7,734 bases of DNA from Flavobacteriales bacterium (GCA_947375085.1 CANCEQ010000144.1:1-7734); one strand, 5' to 3'. Shown: positions 1 to 6,366, counted from the first letter of the stretch. Notes: generated by a model from the sequence alone, not told the origin. Translations and numbers: made by a program.

Positions 1-144
1 CCTACTGTTATACCGACAAATCAAATTTTCATATCTATTGTTCGTACATTTGATAATCAAGAGAATAAGAATTTTTATAATGCGCATTCTTTGATGAAAT
101 CATCCTATTTGTCAACGATCTGGCAGCCTCCTCAAATTTCTTAA
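1..144 (+). CDS. C-terminal end of a small secreted protein (DUF6660/HYC_CC_PP-like), 5' truncated
   Basis: Frame 1 is open from the first base of the window to the TAA at 142-144, giving 47 residues that end in STIWQPPQIS. An 'IWQPP' ending close to the C-terminus is, from memory, typical of short secreted Bacteroidota proteins annotated as DUF6660 or HYC_CC_PP family. Those proteins carry a signal peptide and clustered Cys/His residues upstream of the PP tail and often sit next to heavy-metal RND efflux genes. The diagnostic Cys/His part would lie before base 1, so it cannot be checked here; the visible piece has no cysteine and a single histidine. Its function is unknown; a role in metal handling is inferred only from context. 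The gene lies 67 bases upstream of the pump gene in the same direction, with a terminator-like hairpin between. It could also be the tail of an unrelated protein. Confidence 0.5.
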   Translation, partial: PTVIPTNQIFISIVRTFDNQENKNFYNAHSLMKSSYLSTIWQPPQIS

Positions 145-150
145 TGAGAC

Positions 151-177
151 AAATTGAAGTGTAAGACTTCAAATTTT
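151..177 (+). terminator. Terminator-like hairpin after the upstream gene
   Basis: TTGAAGT (154-160) pairs perfectly with ACTTCAA (166-172) around a 5-base loop (GTAAG). AAA at 151-153 can extend the stem against TTT at 174-176 if A173 is bulged, and the stem is followed by a T4 run at 174-177. It starts seven bases after the stop of the upstream gene, which fits a weak rho-independent terminator. The stem is AT-rich and short, so it could instead be an operator in the pump leader. Confidence 0.45.
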
Positions 178-211
178 AACGAATTCGATCGTTTCATTAA
201 ATTCATTTTTT
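178..211 (+). other. Leader of the pump gene, no clear promoter or ribosome site
   Basis: This short leader holds an imperfect dyad, AACGA (178-182) and TCGTT (189-193), around overlapping palindromes GAATTC (181-186) and CGATCG (186-191), then a T-rich stretch up to the ATG at 212. I find neither a Shine-Dalgarno motif nor a convincing Bacteroidota promoter (TTTG about 19 bases before TAnnTTTG). The dyad might bind a regulator, but nothing identifies one. Confidence 0.25.
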
Positions 212-3200
212 ATGTTAAATAAGATTATAGCGTTTTCTGTAAAGCAGAAACTAATTATTGGACTTTTTATCCTTTTTTTAATCGGATATGGAAGTTATGA
301 AGTTACTAAACTTCCAATTGATGCTGTTCCTGACATCACTAACAATCAGGTTCAAATTATTACAACTGCACCATCTTTAGGGGCAACAGACATTGAACGT
401 TTGGTGACCTTTCCTGTTGAACAAGCGAATAGTAATATCCCAGGTTTAATTCAATTAAGAAGTTTTTCTCGTTTTGGGTTATCGGTTGTTTCTTTGATTT
501 TCAATGATGAAACTGATGTTTATTGGGCGAGGCAACAAGTTCAAGAGCGACTTCAAAACGTGAAAGATCAAATTCCGAAAGGTGTTGGAACTCCTAGTTT
601 AGGACCAATTACTACAGGTTTAGGTGAGATTTATCAATATGTTGTAAAAGCTAAAAAAGGTTACGAAGGTAAATACGATGACACTGAACTCCGCACAATT
701 CAAGATTGGATTGTTAGAAGAGATTTACTTCGTGTTGAAGGAATAGCAGATGTAAGTAGTTTTGGAGGGAAGTTAAAACAATATGAAATTGCCATTAATC
801 CTAATAAATTAAATTCATTTGGGTTAACTATTGACGATGTTTTTACTGCTTTAGAAAAAAACAATCAAAATACTGGAGGTGCATATATAGAAAAACAATC
901 AAGTGTATTATTTATTAGAACCGAGGGACTTTTAGGAACGAAAAAAGACATAGAATCTATTTCTATAAAATCGACTAAAGCGGGAGTGCCTCTATTTATT
1001 AAAGATGTTGCCGAGGTTAAAATTGGAAATGCAATTCGCTTTGGTGGTTTAACTTACAATGGGGAAGGTGAAGTAGCTGGAGCAATTGTAATGATGGTAA
1101 AAGGAGGGAATAGTTCTCAAGTGATTAAAGATGTAAAAATTAAAATCGCTGAAATTCAAAAAACGTTGCCAGAAGGAGTTGAGATTGAACCGTTTTTAGA
1201 TCGAACCAAAATGGTGAATAACTCAATTCATACCGTTGAGAGTAACCTGCTAGAGGGAGCCTTAATTGTAATTTTCATTTTGGTGATTTTTTTAGGAAAC
1301 ATTCGTGCTGGTTTATTGGTGGCAAGTGTGATCCCATTAGCGATGTTATTTGCGATAATAATGATGAATTTATTCGGAGTGAGTGGAAATTTAATGAGTT
1401 TAGGCGCATTGGATTTTGGTTTAATAATCGATGGAGCCGTTATTATTGTCGAAGCTACAATGCATCTTTTAAGTCATAATAAAAAGACAAGCAATCAAAG
1501 TTTATATACTCAAAATGATATGGACGGGATTGTTAAATCTTCTGCAAGTAAAATGATGAACAGTGCTGTATTCGGTCAGATTGTAATTTTGGTTGTTTAT
1601 CTTCCGATTTTCACTTTACAAGGTATTGAAGGAAAGATGTTTAAACCTATGGCTCAAACAGTTGCATTTGCTTTAGTAGGGGCGTTTATTTTATCATTGA
1701 CGTATATTCCAATGATGAGTGCTTTGATTTTATCTAAAAAAACAGCCGTAAAAGAAACACTTTCAGATAAAATTATTGGCAAGCTAGAACGCTTCTATCA
1801 AAAAACATTAGGTAACGCTTTAAAACATCCAAAAGCAATCATTGTTTCTGTTATTTCGCTATTTATTTTGTCAATAATTACAATGACTACGTTAGGAGGG
1901 GAGTTTATTCCTGCTTTAGAAGAAGGAGATTTTGCAGTAGAAACTAGGGTGTTAACAGGTACAAGTTTGGAAGGTTCTATGGCGACTTGTTTGAAAGCTG
2001 AAAAAGTACTTTTGAATAAATTTCCTGAAGTAATTAAAGTAGTTGGTAAAACAGGAAGTGGAGAAATTCCGACTGACCCAATGCCTATGGAAGCTACTGA
2101 TTTAATGGTGATTCTAAAAGATAAGAAAGAATGGACTTCTGCAAAAACGTTTAATGAACTTGCTGAAAAAATGAAAAAAGAATTAGAAGTAATTCCTGGA
2201 GTAACTTTTGGTTTTCAGTATCCTGTTCAAATGCGTTTTAATGAATTAATGACTGGTGCCAGACAAGATATTGTTTGTAAAATATACGGAGAAAATTTAG
2301 ATACTTTAGCAAAATATGCAGCAGAATTTGGGGGTATTATTCAAAAAATTGATTGTGCAGAAGATTTATATGTAGAACCGGTAACAGGTATGCCTCAAAT
2401 TGTAATTGAATACAATCGACCAGTTATTTCTCAATATGGGTTGACTATCAATGCAGTTAATAGTACGATTAACACGGCTTTTTCAGGTCAAACAGCAGGT
2501 TTGGTTTATGAAGGTGAAAAACGATTTGACCTAGTTGTTAGAATGGAAAAAGAAGGACGAAAAGATTTGTCAGATGTGCAAAATCTATTAATCCCAACAC
2601 CTAATGGTACTCAAGTTCCTTTAAGTACTTTAGCGAAAGTTCAAATCGTAGAAGGTCCGAATCAAATTCAAAGAGAGAATACGAAACGAAGAATCGTTGT
2701 AGGATTTAATGCAAGAGGTAGAGATGTTCAAAGTTTGATGCAAGAGTTAGGTAAAAAAGTAGAAGATAAAATAAAACTTCCTGCTGGTTACACAGTTGAG
2801 TATGGAGGTTCTTTCAAAAATTTAGAAGAAGCAAAAACAAGATTGTCAATTGCAGTGCCTTTAGCTTTATTAATGATTTTCTTTTTACTTTATTTTGCCT
2901 TTAACTCTGTTCAACAAGGATTATTAATCTTTTCAGCTATTCCTTTATCTGCAATCGGAGGTATTTTCGCATTGTATATATTAGGATTACCTTTTAGTAT
3001 TAGTGCAGGTGTTGGTTTTATAGCTCTTTTTGGTGTTGCTGTTCTGAATGGAATTGTATTGGTAGCTGAATTTAATCGATTAAGAAAAGAAGGAATGACC
3101 GATTTAAAGGAAGTTGTATTGATAGGAACTAAAATAAGAATGAGACCTGTTTTGATGACTGCTTTTGTTGCTTCTTTAGGGTTCTTACCAATGGCAATGA

Positions 3201-4558
3201 GTCACGGTGCTGGTGCTGAAGTTCAAAGACCATTAGCATCGGTTGTAATTGGAGGTTTACTTTTAGCTACTTTTTTAACACTTTTTGTTTTACCTATTTT
3301 ATACGTTATTTTCAGTAAAATAACTCAAAATAAAAAAATAAAAGCAGGTGCTTCTACTGTGATGATTTTCCTGTTCATTTCTTTTAACGGTATTTCTCAA
3401 ACACCTATATCATTTCAATCAGCAATTGATATGGCAGTTGAAAATAATTTAAGTTTAAAAAATGAACAATTAAAATCTGAATATCAAAAGCAATTCATTA
3501 AAACAGCTTCTGCTTTACCTCAAATGATGGTTCAAGGTGAATACGGTCGATTAAATAGTATTTATTATGATAATCGTGTTAATCTTTCTCAAAGCATAGA
3601 GTTCCCAACGGTTTATGTTAATCGTAAAAAAGTCTATACCGAAGAATGGAAAAAAAGTGAGTTGAATGTTAGTTTACGAACAGCAGATTTAAAAAGAAAA
3701 GTTTCTCAGGTTTATTATAATTTGGTAAGTCTTGAAAATAAAAAACAATTGCTTTTAGAAATCGACAGCATTTATTCTACTTATTTAGAGCGAATTAATT
3801 TGAGAATTAAATACGGTGAAACAAATATATTAGAGAAATCGACTATAGAGAATCAGCGAATTCAAATTAGTAATCAATTAATGCAGTTAACGGCCGATTT
3901 GTCTTCTGAATTAAGGTATTTTCAAACGTTATTGAATAGTTCAGAGCCGATTAAACCAGTTGTGTCTGATTTTAAAATTAAAATGAATGGTCAGATTGAT
4001 AAGTCATTGGTTTTGAAACATCCTAGTTTACAAATGTTGGATGCGAATATTCAAATTGCGATGTCTTCTATTAAGTTAGAAAAGGCAAAAATGCATCCAT
4101 CATTATTTATAGGTGTAAGTTCGGGAACGATGTATGGTACGGGTTCCGATAATAAAGATTACACTTATTCAAGCAGATTTAACAATGCACAATTGGGAGT
4201 TGGTATTCCGATTTTCACTAAACAAAGACAAGTAATTGAATCTTCTAAAATTGCTGCTCAAACTGCAGTAAATTCATTAGAGGTAGAGAAACAAGTGATT
4301 GAATATCAATTTGATAATGCTGTTAATCAATTTGAATCTCAACAGAAAATCGTAAATGAATTAGAACAAGTTGCACTTCCAAATGGAAAATTAATTTTTG
4401 AAACTGCTCAAAAACAATTTTTAAATGGGGATATAAGTTATTTAGAATGGGCAATGTTGGTAAATCAGAGTATTGCTGTTCAGAGTAACTACCAAGATGC
4501 AATATTGAAATTGAATGAGAATACAATTCAATTGATTTATTTGTTGAATGCTTATTAA
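212..4558 (+). CDS. czcA: CzcA/CusA-type heavy-metal RND pump fused to a TolC-like outer-membrane factor
   Basis: This is a proton-driven heavy-metal exporter of the HME-RND family joined in one 1448-residue chain to its outer-membrane channel. Residues 1-1035 are a full RND unit: helix 1 (about 12-30), a first periplasmic loop, helices 2-6 (about 345-506), helix 7 (about 542-560), a second loop with the CzcA-like block QMRFNELMTGAR (673-684), and helices 8-12 (about 879-1035). Helix 4 reads DFGLIIDGAVIIVEA, with the expected proton-relay acids D401, D407 and E414. This DFGx3DGA form is typical of pumps for divalent cations rather than Cu(I)/Ag(I). A lysine-rich linker (1036-1046) and a short hydrophobic, signal-peptide-like stretch (1048-1062) lead into a TolC-type domain (about 1065-1448) with two outer-membrane-efflux repeats; the second includes AQLGVGIPIF (1326-1335). 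A stand-alone CzcA is about 1040 residues, so the extra 400 are the fused channel, a layout known in Bacteroidota. The adaptor follows 127 bases downstream. The exact metal is uncertain. Confidence 0.95.
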   Translation: MLNKIIAFSVKQKLIIGLFILFLIGYGSYEVTKLPIDAVPDITNNQVQIITTAPSLGATDIERLVTFPVEQANSNIPGLIQLRSFSRFGLSVVSLIFNDETDVYWARQQVQERLQNVKDQIPKGVGTPSLGPITTGLGEIYQYVVKAKKGYEGKYDDTELRTIQDWIVRRDLLRVEGIADVSSFGGKLKQYEIAINPNKLNSFGLTIDDVFTALEKNNQNTGGAYIEKQSSVLFIRTEGLLGTKKDIESISIKSTKAGVPLFIKDVAEVKIGNAIRFGGLTYNGEGEVAGAIVMMVKGGNSSQVIKDVKIKIAEIQKTLPEGVEIEPFLDRTKMVNNSIHTVESNLLEGALIVIFILVIFLGNIRAGLLVASVIPLAMLFAIIMMNLFGVSGNLMSLGALDFGLIIDGAVIIVEATMHLLSHNKKTSNQSLYTQNDMDGIVKSSASKMMNSAVFGQIVILVVYLPIFTLQGIEGKMFKPMAQTVAFALVGAFILSLTYIPMMSALILSKKTAVKETLSDKIIGKLERFYQKTLGNALKHPKAIIVSVISLFILSIITMTTLGGEFIPALEEGDFAVETRVLTGTSLEGSMATCLKAEKVLLNKFPEVIKVVGKTGSGEIPTDPMPMEATDLMVILKDKKEWTSAKTFNELAEKMKKELEVIPGVTFGFQYPVQMRFNELMTGARQDIVCKIYGENLDTLAKYAAEFGGIIQKIDCAEDLYVEPVTGMPQIVIEYNRPVISQYGLTINAVNSTINTAFSGQTAGLVYEGEKRFDLVVRMEKEGRKDLSDVQNLLIPTPNGTQVPLSTLAKVQIVEGPNQIQRENTKRRIVVGFNARGRDVQSLMQELGKKVEDKIKLPAGYTVEYGGSFKNLEEAKTRLSIAVPLALLMIFFLLYFAFNSVQQGLLIFSAIPLSAIGGIFALYILGLPFSISAGVGFIALFGVAVLNGIVLVAEFNRLRKEGMTDLKEVVLIGTKIRMRPVLMTAFVASLGFLPMAMSHGAGAEVQRPLASVVIGGLLLATFLTLFVLPILYVIFSKITQNKKIKAGASTVMIFLFISFNGISQTPISFQSAIDMAVENNLSLKNEQLKSEYQKQFIKTASALPQMMVQGEYGRLNSIYYDNRVNLSQSIEFPTVYVNRKKVYTEEWKKSELNVSLRTADLKRKVSQVYYNLVSLENKKQLLLEIDSIYSTYLERINLRIKYGETNILEKSTIENQRIQISNQLMQLTADLSSELRYFQTLLNSSEPIKPVVSDFKIKMNGQIDKSLVLKHPSLQMLDANIQIAMSSIKLEKAKMHPSLFIGVSSGTMYGTGSDNKDYTYSSRFNNAQLGVGIPIFTKQRQVIESSKIAAQTAVNSLEVEKQVIEYQFDNAVNQFESQQKIVNELEQVALPNGKLIFETAQKQFLNGDISYLEWAMLVNQSIAVQSNYQDAILKLNENTIQLIYLLNAY

Positions 4559-4562
4559 TGAT

Positions 4563-4604
4563 TTGGTTTTGGGTGTTAGGTTTTAGGTTGTTTCCGAAAA
4601 CCAA
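4563..4604. repeat. Inverted repeat with a tandem heptamer after the pump gene
   Basis: TTGGTTTT (4563-4570) is the exact inverse of AAAACCAA (4597-4604). A second copy of GGTTTT at 4579-4584 can pair with AAAACC (4597-4602) instead, with a 12-base loop. Between them TTAGGTT is repeated in tandem (4576-4582 and 4583-4589). No T-run follows, so this is at best a weak terminator or mRNA 3'-end structure. It may be decayed repeat sequence. Confidence 0.35.
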
Positions 4605-4608
4605 TGTC

Positions 4609-4631
4609 GTAGGAAAATGGCATGCCATTTC
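4609..4631 (+). repeat. REP-like palindrome with GTAG foot (candidate)
   Basis: A perfect 16-base palindrome, AAATGGCATGCCATTT (4615-4630), follows the tetranucleotide GTAG (4609-4612). With A4614 bulged, G4613 pairs with C4631 and lengthens the stem. A GTAG foot next to a palindrome is the hallmark of REP elements recognised by REP-associated tyrosine transposases (Y1 type). The right arm lacks a matching CTAC, so the element would be degenerate or the class asymmetric. The other reading is a dyad operator for a regulator of the adaptor gene. No transposase is in the window. Confidence 0.4.
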
Positions 4632-4685
4632 ATAAAATATGTACCAACGATTTGAAAATGAAATTTAAAAAATAATATAAAAGAA

Positions 4686-5816
4686 ATGAAAAATATATTT
4701 ATAATTCCAATAGTCCTAATGTTCATAGGATGTGGTTCAAAAGAAACAAAAGTAGAAAGTACAACTGCAGCACCTGCTGTTGAATCGATGAAGGTATCTG
4801 TTACAGATGCTCAATTTCAAAATGCGGGAATAATTTTAGGAACGCCAGAATCAAAAGAAATTTCTGATATTTTAAAATTGAACGGAAAAATTGAAGTGCC
4901 ACCTCAAAATTTGGTTTCAATTAGTATTCCTATGGGTGGATATTTAAAATCGACTGAATTATTACCTGGTATGATGGTACGTAAAGGTCAAGTAATAGCG
5001 ATTTTAGAAGATCAACAATACATTCAACTTCAACAAAATTATTTGTTAGCAAAAGTAAAATTGAAAACTGTTGAAGCTGAATATTTTCGTCAAAAAGAAT
5101 TGAATGCAAGTAAAGCAGCAAGTGATAAAGTATTTCAACAAGCTGAAGCAGAATTTAAGAATGCTAGAATTAATTTAAAAGCTTTAGATCAAAATTTGCA
5201 AATTATTGGAATAAATCCTGATCGTTTGGATGAGTCTAAAATATCTAAACGCGTATCTATCAATTCACCAATCGACGGGTATGTAGCCAAAGTAAATGCA
5301 AATATTGGTAAATATTTAACGCCTAGTGAAGTGTTATTTGAATTGGTAAATGTTTCTGATATTCATCTAAATTTATCTGTTTACGAAAAAGATTTACCAA
5401 AACTTAAAATCGGTCAAAAATTGTTTGCGTATAACAACAATGAACCGGATACAAAATATCCTTGTGAGATATTGTTGATAGGACATTCTTTAACATTGGA
5501 GAAAAATACAGAAGTTCACTGTCATTTTAAAAACTACGACAAAAGTTTAGTTCCTGGAATGTATATGAATGCTGAAATTGAATTGAAAAACGTAAACGCA
5601 GTAACTGTACCAGAAGAAGCATTGGTTCGATTTGGAAATTTTGAATATGTGTTTGTTGAGTTAAAGAAAAACCATTTTGAAATGATTAAAGTGACTACAG
5701 GTGCAAAAGAAAATGGGTATGTTGAAATAACAAATAGTGGAAAATTAACGAATCAACCAGTTGTTTTAAAAGGTGCCTATTCATTATTAATGAAATTAAA
5801 AAATACGGAGGAATAA
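4686..5816 (+). CDS. czcB: RND efflux periplasmic adaptor lipoprotein (CzcB/CusB-like)
   Basis: This is the membrane-fusion subunit that bridges the RND pump and the outer-membrane channel in the periplasm; 376 residues is normal for the family. A signal peptide ends in the lipobox MFIGC, so Cys16 is the likely lipidated residue, and residues 17-35 form a flexible tether. Order of parts: first lipoyl half (about 72-108, including GGYLKSTELLPGMMVRKGQ), an alpha-hairpin coiled coil (about 110-175, rich in Q, K, E and A), second lipoyl half (about 190-222, SPIDGYVAKVNANIGKYLTP), a beta-barrel (about 225-300, ending in LVPGMYMNAEI), and a membrane-proximal domain (about 303-370). An H-C-H triplet (278-280) lies in the beta-barrel. 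The A-rich leader has no Shine-Dalgarno motif; the ATG at 4686 is chosen because the signal peptide begins there. The gene lies 127 bases after its pump and is flanked by REP-like palindromes. Czc versus Cus naming rests on the partner's helix-4 motif. Confidence 0.93.
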   Translation: MKNIFIIPIVLMFIGCGSKETKVESTTAAPAVESMKVSVTDAQFQNAGIILGTPESKEISDILKLNGKIEVPPQNLVSISIPMGGYLKSTELLPGMMVRKGQVIAILEDQQYIQLQQNYLLAKVKLKTVEAEYFRQKELNASKAASDKVFQQAEAEFKNARINLKALDQNLQIIGINPDRLDESKISKRVSINSPIDGYVAKVNANIGKYLTPSEVLFELVNVSDIHLNLSVYEKDLPKLKIGQKLFAYNNNEPDTKYPCEILLIGHSLTLEKNTEVHCHFKNYDKSLVPGMYMNAEIELKNVNAVTVPEEALVRFGNFEYVFVELKKNHFEMIKVTTGAKENGYVEITNSGKLTNQPVVLKGAYSLLMKLKNTEE

Positions 5817-5833
5817 TTCATTATTCCTCCGTA
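5798..5833 (-). terminator. Strong intrinsic terminator facing the minus strand
   Basis: TACGGAGGAATAA (5804-5816) and TTATTCCTCCGTA (5821-5833) form a perfect 13-bp stem with a 4-base loop, and the GC-rich part is at its base. On the + strand six A residues (5798-5803) come directly before the stem, so on the minus strand the hairpin is followed at once by T6, the classic rho-independent arrangement. On the + strand the stem is followed by GTAGAAACG, with no U-tract. The left arm includes the last codons and stop of the adaptor gene, so ribosomes finishing that gene would hold it open. Confidence 0.6.
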
Positions 5834-5861
5834 GAAACGCGATTCATCGCGTTTAATGAAT
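5831..5861 (+). repeat. REP-like GTAG-footed hairpin, possible bidirectional terminator
   Basis: GTAG (5831-5834) is followed directly by a perfect 9-bp stem, AAACGCGAT (5835-5843) and ATCGCGTTT (5846-5854), with a 2-base centre TC. The GC core with A3 before and T3 after could weakly terminate transcription on either strand, so it is the best candidate + strand terminator for the pump and adaptor genes. GTAG foot plus palindrome is REP-like. I recall a very similar GTAG(A/G)-ACGCGAT palindrome as a common dispersed repeat in cyanobacteria, but cannot check it. A further stem, ATTCATTA (5816-5823) with TAATGAAT (5854-5861), can enclose this hairpin but competes with the upstream stem. Confidence 0.5.
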
Positions 5862-5886
5862 AAATATAAACCAATTAAATATAAAC
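5861..5886 (+). repeat. 11-base direct repeat in the leader of the four-helix protein gene
   Basis: TAAATATAAAC occurs at 5861-5871 and again at 5876-5886, 15 bases apart, just before the ATG at 5890. The second copy takes the place of a ribosome site; A-rich leaders without Shine-Dalgarno motifs are usual in flavobacteria. The repeat may be a duplicated translation-favouring leader or a chance outcome of low-complexity AT sequence. Confidence 0.4.
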
Positions 5887-5889
5887 AAA

Positions 5890-6366
5890 ATGAACGACGC
5901 ACATTTACATTTAGTAGTAAACCATTTGCCAATTATCATTCCGATTGCTGCAGTGGTAGTATTAATCGCAGGATTTATCTTGAAATCAGAAGTGATTAAA
6001 AGAGTGTCTTATTTTCTATTCGTAGTAGCAGCAATTTGTACAATGCCTGCATTTGCAACAGGAGAAGGAGCAGAAGAAGTTGCTGAAGGATTACCTGGAG
6101 TAACAGAACATTTGATTCACGAACACGAAGAAAAAGCGGAAGGATTCGCCTTGCTAAATTATCTTTTAGGTTTGATTTCTCTAGTAGGAATTTGGGCGAG
6201 TTGGAAACAAAAACAATTTGCAAAATGGATTGCAATAGTTGTATTGTTTTTTGCGATTATAGTGGTAATTAAAGGTCGTGAAGTTGGAACTTCAGGAGGT
6301 GAAATTATACACACAGAAATTCGTAAAGGAGCAAAAATTCAAGAAGAAGAACACGAAGAAGAATAA
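5890..6366 (+). CDS. Four-helix membrane protein of unknown function (DUF2231-like)
   Basis: This is a 158-residue integral membrane protein with four predicted helices at about 10-31, 38-57, 85-103 and 110-127. The start carries several histidines and the motif NHLPI (H5, H7, N11-H12-L-P-I). After helix 2 comes a conserved-looking acidic segment: TGEGAEEVAEGLPGVTEHL (57-75), then the H77-E-H79-E-E cluster. The tail has GREVGTSGGEIIHTEIR (129-145) and ends in an acidic run. I recognise this pattern (NHLPI, TGE-AEE, LPGV-E, HE--A, GG-I-HTEI) as a widespread family usually left as hypothetical or DUF2231-like. No biochemical function is known to me. Histidines at membrane edges would allow heme or metal binding, which is inference. 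It starts 73 bases after the adaptor, beyond the hairpin cluster, and ends 40 bases before the kinase gene. Whether it belongs to the efflux operon depends on how well the hairpins terminate. Confidence 0.85.
   Translation: MNDAHLHLVVNHLPIIIPIAAVVVLIAGFILKSEVIKRVSYFLFVVAAICTMPAFATGEGAEEVAEGLPGVTEHLIHEHEEKAEGFALLNYLLGLISLVGIWASWKQKQFAKWIAIVVLFFAIIVVIKGREVGTSGGEIIHTEIRKGAKIQEEEHEEE

Noticed and set aside
145..211. A Bacteroidota-type promoter before the pump gene
   Set aside because: No TTTG/TAnnTTTG pair at proper spacing is visible in the gap; any promoter may lie inside or before the upstream gene.
3359..3400. Internal start (GTG 3359 or ATG 3362) giving a separate channel protein with its own signal peptide
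   Set aside because: Such a protein would lack the positively charged start a signal peptide needs, and there is no ribosome site; the lysine-rich part lies upstream within the fused frame.
212..4558. Assembly error or frameshift merging two genes into the 1448-residue protein
   Set aside because: Both halves stay in one frame with plausible family motifs through the junction, and this pump-channel fusion is a known arrangement in Bacteroidota.
4323..4628. A 101-codon frame on the minus strand
   Set aside because: It lies almost wholly antisense to the channel domain of the pump gene and its peptide looks like a mirror of that coding sequence. No family features are visible.
4558..4635. A 25-codon reading frame starting at an ATG that overlaps the pump's stop codon (TAATG), peptide MIWFWVLGFR...
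   Set aside because: The overlap suggests coupling, but the frame is built from the tandem heptamer and the REP-like palindrome and resembles no known small protein. Conservation in relatives would be needed to call it.
4930..5121. A 63-codon frame on the minus strand
   Set aside because: It is fully antisense to the adaptor gene, with leucine-rich low-complexity content typical of a shadow frame.
5996..6235. A 79-codon frame on the minus strand with long leucine runs
   Set aside because: It is antisense to the four-helix protein; the leucine runs mirror repeated Glu/Ala/Val codons on the + strand.
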